DNA of 33,433 nt from Herminiimonas sp. (lineage in GTDB: Bacteria > Pseudomonadota > Gammaproteobacteria > Burkholderiales > Burkholderiaceae_D). The stretch lies in the NCBI GenBank assembly GCA_028292265.1, contig JAQGMR010000024.1:1-33433 (forward strand), given 5' to 3'. The translations under genes were made by a program, and so were the position numbers. The notes beneath the pieces were generated by a model. The model had not been told where the DNA came from and ran no database searches. It saw only the letters and a list, made by a program, of their open reading frames with translations. This document shows positions 26,402-33,433 of this stretch, piece by piece; within the stretch, counting starts at the first letter, position 1; each line of letters starts with the position of its first letter.

Positions 26402-27099
26402 TTCGAGGTTCTGGCGCGCGCGCTTTCCGACGGCACAGGGAATACGTGCGCCGGACCGTTAGCGCGTTGCTGATTGCCGGTCCCTTGATGCTGGCAGGAT
26501 GTGCCAGTCTGGCACCGCCGGCAGCACAAGCGCCCGGCACATCGGTTGCCGTTGGAACGCGACCATTCCACGAGTCAATCGAAATGGGAGGACGCATTTC
26601 GGTCCTGTACCAGTCGGCCGGCCGCGACGAGGGTTTGCATGGCAATTTCACCTGGTCACAGTCACCGGGGCGAACCGTCGTGACGCTGCTCTCCCCGCTT
26701 GGCCAGACACTTGCCATAATTGACTTGACCGCCGACCAGGCCACGTTGACACAGGCCGGACAGCCGCCGCAACAGGCCAGTGACGCCGATGCACTCGCGC
26801 AGCGCGTGCTGGGCTGGCCGCTTCCCGTTGCAGGACTTCGTTTCTGGTTGCAAGCTGTGGGACGCGATGCCGCGGGACAGGCGTTCACCGCAACGCCGCA
26901 GTCTGACAGCTTCACCACCGCAGACGGCTGGAACCTGAAGTACGTCAGTTGGGAAGATGCGGCTGCGTCGCCCGCGGGCGTAGCCGGGCCCCTGCCCCGC
27001 CCGCGTCGCCTTGACCTGCAGCGCACGACACGTGAAGCCGGCAATGTCACCCTGCGCCTTGTGCTGGACACCTGGCAACCCGAGGCGGCGAAGTCGTAG
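26398..27099 (+). CDS. lolB: Outer-membrane lipoprotein receptor LolB
   Basis: Lipoprotein of up to 233 residues that receives lipoproteins from LolA and inserts them in the outer membrane. The lipobox is LMLAGC, the mature part has the LolB features GRISVLYQ, HGNFTWSQ, VTLLSPLGQTLAII and VLGWPLPVAGLRFWLQ. Two GTG starts are possible: 26398, overlapping the upstream stop (GTGA), and 26446, which has AGGGA just before it and gives a shorter, more typical signal peptide (MRRTVSALLIAGPLMLAGC). I list the longer form but consider the second at least as likely. ispE follows after 12 bases; lolB-ispE adjacency is common in beta- and gammaproteobacteria. Confidence 0.92.
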   Translation: MIRGSGARAFRRHREYVRRTVSALLIAGPLMLAGCASLAPPAAQAPGTSVAVGTRPFHESIEMGGRISVLYQSAGRDEGLHGNFTWSQSPGRTVVTLLSPLGQTLAIIDLTADQATLTQAGQPPQQASDADALAQRVLGWPLPVAGLRFWLQAVGRDAAGQAFTATPQSDSFTTADGWNLKYVSWEDAAASPAGVAGPLPRPRRLDLQRTTREAGNVTLRLVLDTWQPEAAKS

Positions 27100-27111
27100 C
27101 GCACGCTCCCC

Positions 27112-27996
27112 ATGCGCACCCTGAACAATTGCCCCGCACCCGCCAAGCTGAATCTCTTCCTGCATGTCACGGGGCGCCGTGCGGATGGCTACCACACCCT
27201 CCAGACCGCGTTCCAGTTAATCGACCGCAGCGACCTGCTTGATTTCACCGTACGCGACGACGGCGTCATCAATCGCGTGAATGAAGTGCCGGGCGTGCCG
27301 GCCGATCTGGACCTTGTCGTGCGTGCTGCCCGCTTGCTCCAAGACGCGGCGCGCGAACGCAAGCCACAGAGCACGGCTCCAGCGGTCGGCGCGGACATCC
27401 GGGTACACAAGAAGTTGCCGATGGGCGGCGGCCTCGGGGGGGGCTCCTCGGATGCCGCAACCACGCTGATCGTGCTGAACCACTTGTGGAATGCCGGTCT
27501 GGAACGCCGCGAGCTTATGGGCCTTGGCCTGCAGTTGGGCGCTGACGTTCCGTTTTTCGTCTACGGCCAGAACGCCTTCGCCGAGGGAGTAGGCGAAGCA
27601 TTGCATCCGGCGCCCCTGCGGGAAGGCTGGTTCGTGGTGGTCGAGCCCGGGGTCAGTATCCCGACAGCAGCGATTTTCAATGCGGCGGAATTGACACGAG
27701 ATACGAAACTCGTCAAAATGTCGGACTTTTCCGGAGCAATAGCGAGCGATGCGCTGTTCGGGAAAAACGATTTGCAGCCAGTGGCGTGTGCACTGTATCC
27801 GCCGGTTGCTGAAGCGCTGAAGTGGCTTGGACAATATGGCCAGGCACGCATGACCGGATCGGGCAGTTGTGTTTTCTGCCGGATGCCGACGGAAGCGGCT
27901 GCCGATGACGCGGTATCCAATGTACCGCGCGACTGGAAGGCCTGGAAGGCGAGCGCATTGGCGCAGCACCCTTTGGCGTACTTGCTGAAGGGATAG
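27112..27996 (+). CDS. ispE: 4-diphosphocytidyl-2-C-methyl-D-erythritol kinase
   Basis: GHMP kinase of 294 residues phosphorylating CDP-ME in the methylerythritol phosphate route to isoprenoids, which also feeds the ubiquinone side chain. N-terminal PAPAKLNLFLHVTGRRADGYH is the substrate-binding region; the ATP-binding GHMP motif is PMGGGLGGGSSDAA (about 103-116); the C-terminal motif MTGSGSCVF is also present. It lies in the lolB-ispE-tRNA-Gln-prs-rplY-pth order found in many betaproteobacteria. The C-terminus is followed by a 74-base spacer before the tRNA. Confidence 0.97.
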   Translation: MRTLNNCPAPAKLNLFLHVTGRRADGYHTLQTAFQLIDRSDLLDFTVRDDGVINRVNEVPGVPADLDLVVRAARLLQDAARERKPQSTAPAVGADIRVHKKLPMGGGLGGGSSDAATTLIVLNHLWNAGLERRELMGLGLQLGADVPFFVYGQNAFAEGVGEALHPAPLREGWFVVVEPGVSIPTAAIFNAAELTRDTKLVKMSDFSGAIASDALFGKNDLQPVACALYPPVAEALKWLGQYGQARMTGSGSCVFCRMPTEAAADDAVSNVPRDWKAWKASALAQHPLAYLLKG

Positions 27997-28070
27997 TGGA
28001 ATCAAAGAACAGGTTTGGCGCGACGAATTCGGTTCACAACCGATTTGATGCGCTGGACAAAAGGTTGTGT

Positions 28071-28147
28071 AGGGGAATCGCCAAGTTGGTTAAGGCACTG
28101 GATTTTGATTCCAGCATTCCAAGGTTCGAATCCTTGTTCCCCTGCCA
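28071..28147 (+). tRNA. tRNA-Gln (anticodon TTG)
   Basis: 77 bases including an encoded 3' CCA. The acceptor stem is AGGGGAA/TTCCCCT with discriminator G. The anticodon arm is CTGGA-TTTTGAT-TCCAG with anticodon TTG, and the T arm has GGTTCGAATCC. All four arms fold without mismatch problems. It sits between ispE and prs, a position conserved in related bacteria. Confidence 0.97.
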
Positions 28148-28282
28148 TTTAACATCAAGGCAAGCCGCCATGCAGGACATGCTCCAGACTCTCACACCAA
28201 TTGCTTGTGTCGAGTCATGCATTGGTGGCTATTCAACCCGCCGCTGATTCCATTGAATTCCAACGTACGCATCAAAGCTCCC

Positions 28283-29233
28283 ATGGTTAACGAAAACCTG
28301 ATGGTTTTTACCGGTAACGCCAATCCGGATCTTGCGAAGGGCGTCGTCCGGCACCTTGGCATCGCGCTTGGAAAGGCCCATGTATCGCGCTTCTCCGATG
28401 GCGAGATCGTCGTCGAGATCAATGAGAATGTGCGCGGCAAGGACGTCTTCGTTTTACAGTCGACCTGCGCTCCGACCAACGACCATCTGATGGAACTGAT
28501 GTTGATGGTCGATGCACTCAAGCGCGCTTCCGCCGGCCGCATCACCGCCGCCATTCCGTACTACGGCTATGCGCGGCAGGATCGCCGGCCACGTTCTGCA
28601 CGGGTTGCGATCTCGGCCAAGGTCGTTGCCAACATGTTGCAGGAAGCCGGAGTTGATCGCGTCCTCATCATGGATTTGCACGCAGACCAGATTCAAGGTT
28701 TTTTCGATATACCGGTCGACAACATCTACGCTTCGCCCATCCTTCTTGGAGACCTCGTCAACAAGAATTACGGCGATTTGCTGGTCGTCTCGCCGGACGT
28801 CGGCGGCGTGGTTCGCGCGCGGGCGCTGGCCAAGCGTCTTGATTGCGACCTTGCCATTATCGACAAGCGGCGCCCGAAGGCAAATGTGTCGGAAGTCATG
28901 AACATCATCGGCGAAGTCGAAGGCCGCAATTGCGTGATCATGGACGACATGGTCGATACGGCCGGCACGCTGACCAAGGCGGCAGAAGTATTGAAGGATC
29001 GCGGCGCAAAGAAGGTTATCGCCTACTGTACGCACCCGGTGCTGTCGGGCCCTGCAGTAGAGCGCATCGCCAATTCGCCGCTGGATGAACTGGTCGTGAT
29101 TGATACCATTCCACTGTCGCCTGCCGCGAAAGCCTGCAGCAAGATTCGCCAGCTTTCCTGTGCCGAGTTGCTGGCTGAGACGTTCAAGCGCATCAGCAAG
29201 GGCGACTCAGTCATGTCGCTGTTCGTGGACTAA
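28283..29233 (+). CDS. prs: Ribose-phosphate pyrophosphokinase (PRPP synthetase)
   Basis: Enzyme of 316 residues making PRPP from ribose-5-phosphate and ATP, for nucleotides, histidine, tryptophan and NAD. The start [20 protein letters not shown] resembles other betaproteobacterial Prs; SRFSDGE is at 35-41, the metal-binding [11 protein letters not shown] at 131-141, and the PRPP-binding motif DDMVDTAGT at 221-229. I chose ATG 28283, giving the family length; an upstream in-frame start at 28205 would add 26 unconserved residues just behind the tRNA. It is followed by rplY after about 145 bases. Confidence 0.97.
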   Translation: MVNENLMVFTGNANPDLAKGVVRHLGIALGKAHVSRFSDGEIVVEINENVRGKDVFVLQSTCAPTNDHLMELMLMVDALKRASAGRITAAIPYYGYARQDRRPRSARVAISAKVVANMLQEAGVDRVLIMDLHADQIQGFFDIPVDNIYASPILLGDLVNKNYGDLLVVSPDVGGVVRARALAKRLDCDLAIIDKRRPKANVSEVMNIIGEVEGRNCVIMDDMVDTAGTLTKAAEVLKDRGAKKVIAYCTHPVLSGPAVERIANSPLDELVVIDTIPLSPAAKACSKIRQLSCAELLAETFKRISKGDSVMSLFVD

Positions 29234-29310
29234 CTGAAGCGCGCTCTGCTACCGCGCTAACGCTGGCGAAATCGCACGGCATTAGTCCTGAATCAGTCCT
29301 GAAGAATGTA

Positions 29311-29340
29311 GTTCCCGGGTTCCCTGGTCGCGGGGAACCC
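29311..29340 (+). promoter_or_regulatory. Hairpin in the leader of rplY
   Basis: GGGTTCCC (29317-29324) pairs with GGGAACCC (29333-29340), 8 bases with an 8-base loop. A second GTTCCC at 29311-29316 could pair with the same right arm, so two folds compete. No T-run follows, so it is not a standard terminator of prs. It lies about 40 bases before the rplY start; E. coli rplY is known to be controlled through its mRNA leader, so a similar role is possible here. Confidence 0.45.
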
Positions 29341-29378
29341 CTAACGCGGGCGCGAGCCTGCACAACCTGGAGTAGAAC

Positions 29379-30029
29379 ATGAAAGTAGTCGCCTTTGAAC
29401 GCAAAGAGCAGGGGTCCGGAGCGAGCCGCCGCCTGCGCACTGCGGGCCAAACACCCGGAATCGTCTATGGCGGTACCGACGCCCCATTGAGCGTCGCGCT
29501 CGATCACAATGCCCTCTGGCATGCACTGAAAAAAGAGTCTTTCCATTCCTCGATTCTCGACATGGAAATCGGCGGCAAGACCCAACAGGTCCTGCTGCGT
29601 GACTTTCAGATGCACGCCTTCAAGCAGTTGGTCATGCACGTTGACTTCCAGCGCGTCGACGCCAAGCAAAAAATCCACGTCAGGGTTCCGTTCCACTTCA
29701 CCAACGCCGAAGTCTCGCCGGCAGTGAAGCTTTCGGGCGGCATTATCAGCCACGTCATGACTGAGCTGGACATCACCTGTCTGCCGAAAGATCTGCCTGA
29801 GTTCGTCGAGGTAGATTTGGGCACACTGGAAGTGGGCAATTCTGTACACCTGTCCGACATCAAGCTGCCGGAAGGCGTGAGCTTCGTGCAGCACGGTGGC
29901 CAGGATAATCCGACCATCGCCACCGCTTCCATCCCGGCAGGCAAGGTCGAGTCCGATGCTGAAAACGCAGCGGCAGCCGATGCAGCTGCAGCTGCAGCAG
30001 CCGCGGCAACACCTGCAGACAAGAAGTAA
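29379..30029 (+). CDS. rplY: 50S ribosomal protein L25, CTC (general stress) form
   Basis: 5S rRNA-binding ribosomal protein of 216 residues in the two-domain CTC/TL5 form. The N-terminal L25 domain (1-95) has [16 protein letters not shown] and [25 protein letters not shown]; the C-terminal TL5 domain (about 100-185) has HVRVPFHF and [16 protein letters not shown]. The tail is a poly-Ala stretch ending ATPADKK, from a GCAGCT-type repeat, probably disordered and variable between strains. GGAG lies 8 bases before ATG 29379. A strong terminator follows after 55 bases. Confidence 0.96.
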   Translation: MKVVAFERKEQGSGASRRLRTAGQTPGIVYGGTDAPLSVALDHNALWHALKKESFHSSILDMEIGGKTQQVLLRDFQMHAFKQLVMHVDFQRVDAKQKIHVRVPFHFTNAEVSPAVKLSGGIISHVMTELDITCLPKDLPEFVEVDLGTLEVGNSVHLSDIKLPEGVSFVQHGGQDNPTIATASIPAGKVESDAENAAAADAAAAAAAAATPADKK

Positions 30030-30084
30030 TCTCGCTCGCCGGCACAGCGCACCAGTGATGCCGGCAGCAGGTTTCAAGGAAGGC

Positions 30085-30114
30085 AAAAGGCCCGTCAAGC
30101 GACGGGCCTTTTTT
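30085..30114 (+). terminator. Strong intrinsic terminator after rplY
   Basis: Perfect 12-base arms (30085-30096 and 30101-30112) with loop AAGC, GC-rich core GGCCCGTC, followed by T residues to 30114. It ends the prs/rplY transcript. The pth ATG begins 14 bases after the stem. Confidence 0.9.
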
Positions 30115-30126
30115 ACCATTTAGCCC

Positions 30127-30702
30127 ATGCCAATACGCCTCATCGTCGGTCTCGGCAATCCTGGACCGGAATACGAACAGACCCGCCATAACGCCGGCTT
30201 CTGGCTAGTGGACAATCTCGCCGGCGCACGCGGCCTGGCCCGCGAATCGCGCTTCCATGCGCTGAGCGGCAAGATCTCCATTGCTGGAAACGAAGTGTGG
30301 CTGCTTGAACCGCAAACCTTCATGAACCGCTCCGGTCAATCCGTGGGCGGACTCGCGCGCTTCTTCAAGATTGCGCCTGACGAGATCCTGGTTGTGCACG
30401 ACGAACTCGATCTTGCGCCCGGCATTGCCAAGTTGAAGAAAGGCGGATCGTCAGGCGGTCACAACGGATTGAAGGACATCACCGCTGCGCTCGGTACCCA
30501 GGATTACTGGCGCCTTCGCATTGGCATCGGCCATCCGCGGGTAGCCAACCTGCAGCAGGATGTGGTGGACTATGTCCTGCATCGACCACGCAAGGAAGAA
30601 CAGGCGCTGATTGATCAAGCAATTGAGAAGAGCCTTGCCGCGATCCCGCTGCTGTGCGAAGGCCGTTTCGAAGCAGCCATGCTTGCGCTGCACACTGCGT
30701 GA
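30127..30702 (+). CDS. pth: Peptidyl-tRNA hydrolase
   Basis: Enzyme of 191 residues that cleaves peptidyl-tRNA released from stalled ribosomes. N11 lies in [19 protein letters not shown] and the catalytic His is H21; the HDELDLAPG segment carries the catalytic Asp; [13 protein letters not shown] and FMNRSGQSV are also family motifs. Length is normal. The ATG lies 14 bases after the terminator stem and has no Shine-Dalgarno sequence, so expression must depend on readthrough, an internal promoter or unusual initiation. A G-U-containing hairpin follows the stop. Confidence 0.96.
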   Translation: MPIRLIVGLGNPGPEYEQTRHNAGFWLVDNLAGARGLARESRFHALSGKISIAGNEVWLLEPQTFMNRSGQSVGGLARFFKIAPDEILVVHDELDLAPGIAKLKKGGSSGGHNGLKDITAALGTQDYWRLRIGIGHPRVANLQQDVVDYVLHRPRKEEQALIDQAIEKSLAAIPLLCEGRFEAAMLALHTA

Positions 30703-31024
30703 TCGCGCATTGGCCCCGACGCAAACGTGATTTTGTTGGGGTCGTTTGGACGTCGGAAATTATTGGCGTGAACAGACTTCAATGACGTTCGCATCGACGA
30801 AGTCTGCTGCCCACCCTGCCCCGGCGCGCGACTGGAATGCAGTGCCCCGCAGGGTTACAATGAGCATCTTTCGGGGCAAAACCAAAGCCAGTCGCTTCGT
30901 CGATGCGACTTGGCCTTTCCCGTTTTGTCCATCTACACCGCACCCGTGTTAAAGCGAATCGAACGCCGGAGCCTTCCACTGGCTCAACCGGGTTCAATGC
31001 GCGAATGACCCACAAAGGAATTCC
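30703..31024. other. pth-ychF spacer with several inverted repeats
   Basis: No convincing gene in 322 bases. After the pth stop, arms 30712-30720 and 30735-30743 pair over 9 positions including two G-U. Further on, TGCCCCG (30843-30849) and CGGGGCA (30872-30878) flank a TACAAT (30856-30861), a possible -10 box. A stem of about 12 pairs with two bulges follows (30884-30895 with 30905-30918), ending near CCCGTTTTG. This could be a promoter with operator and an attenuator-like leader for ychF; only the repeats are certain. Confidence 0.45.
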
Positions 31025-32116
31025 ATGAGTCTCAAATGCGGCATCGTCGGCTTGCCCAACGTCGGCAAGTCCACCCTATTCAACGCCCTGACCAAGGCCG
31101 GCATCCCCGCGGAGAATTATCCGTTCTGCACGATTGAGCCCAATGTCGGCATCGTCGAAGTGCCGGACCCGCGACTCCAGGTACTGGCGGATATCGTCAA
31201 GCCTGAACGGATCCTGCACGCTACTGTGGAGTTCGTCGACATCGCTGGACTTGTGGCCGGTGCTTCGAAGGGCGAAGGATTGGGCAACCAGTTCCTTGCC
31301 CACATTCGCGAGACCGACGCTATCGTTAATGTCGTGCGCTGCTTTGAAGACGATAACGTCGTGCACGTCTCCGGCAAAATCAGTCCGCTGGACGACATTG
31401 AAGTGATCCAGACCGAACTGGCGCTGGCGGACATGGGTACCGTGGAAAAAGCGATCCATCGTGAAAACAAAAAGGCGCGTTCGGGGGACAAGGACGCGGC
31501 CAGCCTGGTGGCCGTGCTTGAGCGCATCATGCCTGCGCTGAACGAAGCGAAGCCGGTACGCTCGCTTGGCCTCGATGCAGAGGAAATGGAACTGATCAAG
31601 CCGCTGTGCCTTATCACTGCAAAGCCTGCAATGTATGTTGCCAACGTCGCCGATAACGGCTTCACCAACAATCCGCTGCTGGACCAATTAGCGGCCTATG
31701 CCAACGCGCAGAACGCGCCCATCGTCGCCATTTGCGCGGCGATCGAATCCGAAATCGCCGACATGGAGGACGCTGACAAGAAGGAATTCCTGGCGGACAT
31801 GGGCATGGAAGAGCCAGGGCTCGATAGACTGATTCGCGGTGCTTTCAAGTTGCTGGGTTTGCAGACCTACTTCACCGCCGGTGTGAAGGAAGTGCGGGCC
31901 TGGACTATCCACGTCGGGGATACGGCACCGCAAGCGGCCGGCGTGATCCACACTGATTTTGAACGCGGCTTTATCCGCGCGCAGACGATTGCCTACGAAG
32001 ATTTCATAGCGCACAAGGGAGAGCACGGCGCGAAAGAGGCTGGCAAAATGCGCGCCGAGGGGAAGGAGTATGTTGTCAAGGATGGCGACGTATTGAACTT
32101 CCTGTTTAACGTCTAA
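31025..32116 (+). CDS. ychF: YchF/OBG family redox-sensitive ATPase
   Basis: P-loop NTPase of 363 residues. Walker A is GLPNVGKS (9-16), G3 is DIAG (72-75), a coiled-coil insert with [11 protein letters not shown] sits near 148-158, and a TGS domain occupies the last 90 residues ([43 protein letters not shown]). YchF proteins prefer ATP over GTP because the G4 motif is NxxE; here it reads NVAD (207-210), with Asp in place of the usual Glu. The family binds ribosomes and affects translation and oxidative stress. AAAGGA lies before ATG 31025. pth-ychF order is widely conserved in proteobacteria. Confidence 0.96.
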   Translation: MSLKCGIVGLPNVGKSTLFNALTKAGIPAENYPFCTIEPNVGIVEVPDPRLQVLADIVKPERILHATVEFVDIAGLVAGASKGEGLGNQFLAHIRETDAIVNVVRCFEDDNVVHVSGKISPLDDIEVIQTELALADMGTVEKAIHRENKKARSGDKDAASLVAVLERIMPALNEAKPVRSLGLDAEEMELIKPLCLITAKPAMYVANVADNGFTNNPLLDQLAAYANAQNAPIVAICAAIESEIADMEDADKKEFLADMGMEEPGLDRLIRGAFKLLGLQTYFTAGVKEVRAWTIHVGDTAPQAAGVIHTDFERGFIRAQTIAYEDFIAHKGEHGAKEAGKMRAEGKEYVVKDGDVLNFLFNV

Positions 32117-32124
32117 CAGAACAT

Positions 32125-32328
32125 TGGATTCGCGCAGCGCACGGTATCGCCACGCTGAAGCCATAAGGCGGGTACAAAGGAAGGACGCCGGATACACAAC
32201 GCAATGCCGCCACCATGCAGATTCGTCGGAAGGGCGATAGCTGGAGCCACGTCATTGCCGCTATCGGGTGTTCACGGTCTACGCTGTCGCGGTTGGGGCG
32301 GCAGGTGAAGGGGGAAACGACCGTATAG
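32125..32328 (+). pseudogene. C-terminal remnant of a serine recombinase (resolvase/invertase family)
   Basis: Translating the frame that starts just after ychF gives AAHGIATLKP, a TAA stop (32164-32166), then GGYKGRTPDTQRNAATMQ and a helix-turn-helix ending IAAIGCSRSTLSRL, with a stop at 32326-32328. In Tn3-type resolvases and DNA invertases the catalytic domain ends with an EGIA-x6-YKGRKP pattern followed by such a helix-turn-helix. The spacing matches exactly, with the stop codon in the middle. The whole catalytic domain is missing. The last 37 codons (ATG 32215) remain open, but a functional protein is unlikely. Confidence 0.65.
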
Positions 32329-32335
32329 AGGATGC

Positions 32336-32548
32336 TTAAGGGAGTGGTATGGGAGCGCTGGGCGTGTCAGGTGTTCTTGGCGGCGAAAGTGCGTAAATTA
32401 CGAAAACCGGCGAATCAATGTATGGCTCATTGAGCAGTTCAACGGACGCCAATTCGGCAAGAAAAGAATCGCAGTCAAAAACGATTTCCAGGTCGCCATA
32501 TTTGGCAACCGAATCGTTTATTAGGGCAACAAGTTCCGACGCTTTCAC
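32336..32548 (-). CDS. Small hypothetical protein
   Basis: Protein of 70 residues starting at GTG 32548, with AGGA 7 bases upstream. The N-terminal part MKASELVALINDSVAKYGDL followed by EIVFDCDSFLAEL resembles small unassigned proteins of the pattern MKxSELIxxLxxxxxxxGDxEV; no named function is known to me. The last 15 residues are Pro-rich and may be a decayed end. Its strand is opposite to ychF and to the remnants around it. Codons look plausible and the ribosome site is good, so I consider it probably real. Confidence 0.5.
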   Translation of the reverse strand: MKASELVALINDSVAKYGDLEIVFDCDSFLAELASVELLNEPYIDSPVFVIYALSPPRTPDTPSAPIPLP

Positions 32549-32805
32549 GCTTCATTCCTGCCATGTTCTTCTGCCAGTGTAGATTGCCAGAGACCGAATA
32601 GAATTAACGTTTTTCGATTGATCTTCCACCAAAGCCCGTGCCACGAGCTATAGCAGATCCAACTCCCTTCGGCAGAGTATGCGCGACGATTATTCCGTGC
32701 AGCGTTGGAGCGGCCTTGACCGACATTTCGCTGACGAGTCACCATGCGCGACTTTGACCTCCCTATTTGTGGCGTGCATTTCGATGACGGAAATGCAGAC
32801 GGCAT
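32545..32805 (-). CDS. Doubtful ORF overlapping the start of the small hypothetical gene
   Basis: An 86-codon frame from ATG 32805 whose TGA overlaps the GTG of the next gene by 4 bases. The first half is Arg/Ser/Asn-rich and unlike a folded protein; the end (WICYSSWHGLWWKINRKTL then ILFGLWQSTLAEEHG) could be a remnant of a real gene fused by chance to upstream sequence. I do not recognise it. The overlap is the only argument for translation. Confidence 0.2.
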   Translation of the reverse strand: MPSAFPSSKCTPQIGRSKSRMVTRQRNVGQGRSNAARNNRRAYSAEGSWICYSSWHGLWWKINRKTLILFGLWQSTLAEEHGRNEA

Positions 32806-32941
32806 TACATAAAGCGGGCAGTATTGCGGACGTTTTCCCTGGAACTTCCGGACTACTCGACGCTGGCCATCAGGGGACTCTCATTGTTGGCATTGGGCCT
32901 ACAGACGGGACTTCCCCACGCCGTGGTCGACACACCGGCAC

Positions 32942-33124
32942 TTGCGCATGTCCCGGGACAATATTGCCAACTCTCTTGGGCTCACCGCCGAAAGTGTCAG
33001 CCGTCTCCTGTCGCGACTTACGACCCGTGGCTTGACTGATCTCGACAAACGAGAAGTCCAGATTCTGGACTGGATATCGCGTAGAAAAACGTGCTCTAAG
33101 TGCTTGCAAGGGCTGCTAGGCTGA
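32942..33124 (+). pseudogene. DNA-binding-domain remnant of a CRP/FNR family regulator
   Basis: The frame reads LRMSRDNIANSLGLTAESVS then RLLSRLTTRGLTDLDKREVQ and ILDW, ending at TAG-like distance (TGA 33122-33124). This is the C-terminal winged helix of FNR/FixK-type regulators, including the recognition helix pattern E-x-V-S-R. The sensor domain with its cyclic-nucleotide-binding fold and any Fe-S cysteines is absent: I could not find it in any frame of the preceding 400 bases. There is no good start codon or ribosome site, so this is a degraded fragment, though the surviving helix-turn-helix is intact. Confidence 0.6.
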
Positions 33125-33215
33125 CGCGGCCGCGTGTGAGATTGGGCTGAGGAGCGTTGTCTACGCAGAACCAAAGCGCCAGCGAAGCTAAGTCGACAAG
33201 CATCTGGTAGAACCG

Positions 33216-33371
33216 ATGATGAGACCAAAACGCAGTAAGGTCCGAATCCTGGTCGGTGGCATGTTTATCGCCGCATACATTTCTGCGTTGGCCCATAGCC
33301 AAGCCCCGTTTCTGGCCATCACCATAGCACTGACCGGCTATCTTGTGAATCAACCCGATGACGACCATTGA
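33216..33371 (+). CDS. Possible small membrane protein
   Basis: A 51-codon frame starting MMRPKRSKVRILVGGMFIAA with a basic N-terminus, one or two hydrophobic stretches (ILVGGMFIAAYISALA and APFLAITIALTGYLV) and an acidic end QPDDDH. The positive-inside start, hydrophobic core and charged tail are what a small inner-membrane protein would look like, and the composition is not expected for random GC-rich sequence. The ribosome site is weak. No homologue is known to me. Confidence 0.35.
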   Translation: MMRPKRSKVRILVGGMFIAAYISALAHSQAPFLAITIALTGYLVNQPDDDH

Positions 33372-33433
33372 CGTCGACGCTCCACGAAGACCTCGAGCAC
33401 GATCCGCTGCAAAGACTGGCTTCCTTACCCACT

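Noticed and set aside
28148..28282. N-terminal extension of prs and a second tRNA after tRNA-Gln
   Set aside because: The extension is unconserved and directly follows the tRNA; no further cloverleaf could be folded in the spacer.
30746..30952. 68-codon frame before ychF
   Set aside because: Composition is random and it spans the inverted repeats of the leader.
33096..33368. 90-codon minus-strand frame at the right edge
   Set aside because: It spans the FNR remnant end and the small membrane frame in antisense and has no recognisable motif.

Overview
The window is ordinary chromosomal DNA of a GC-rich betaproteobacterium, most likely Burkholderiales or a close relative. The evidence is gene order: fmdB-DUF502-aspS; a ubiE-Tim44-ubiJ-ubiB run next to the large DUF3683 FAD/Fe-S oxidoreductase; ptsN-hprK-rapZ; and lolB-ispE-tRNA-Gln-prs-rplY-pth-ychF. 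The genus cannot be named from sequence reading alone. No prophage, intact insertion sequence, CRISPR array or rRNA was seen.

Left third (1-13,350), all on the minus strand: an operon with a good sigma-70 promoter (fmdB, DUF502 protein, 5' part of aspS); a sodium:solute symporter with its own -10 box; the ubiquinone genes ubiE, ubiJ and ubiB with a Tim44-like protein inserted between ubiE and ubiJ; then DUF971, HIT, the 1337-residue FAD/Fe-S oxidoreductase and a YqaA-type membrane protein.

Middle (13,500-20,277), plus strand: ilvA; a queuosine-precursor module (yhhQ transporter plus queF); the nitrogen-PTS and kinase group ptsN, hprK, rapZ; and a LON-substrate-binding-domain protein. ptsN is not next to rpoN/hpf here, and a close sigma-54 promoter match lies upstream of it. 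Several spacers hold clear inverted repeats (before queF, before rapZ).

20,291-24,360, minus strand: mutM and mutY, two 8-oxoguanine repair glycosylases, flank a dynamin-like GTPase that starts with TTG. Divergent from mutM on the plus strand is a conserved envelope and housekeeping block: TPR lipoprotein, lolB, ispE, tRNA-Gln(TTG), prs, rplY (CTC type), a strong terminator, pth, ychF.

Right end (32,117-33,433) is different: a decayed stretch with a C-terminal remnant of a serine recombinase directly after ychF, a small GTG-start protein, a DNA-binding-domain remnant of a CRP/FNR regulator and a possible 51-residue membrane protein. This is the only part that looks like accessory DNA. I found no clearly new multi-gene system. 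The observations most worth checking are the GTPase inside the repair cluster, the sigma-54-like site before ptsN, the Glu-to-Asp change in the YchF G4 motif and the graveyard at the right edge.
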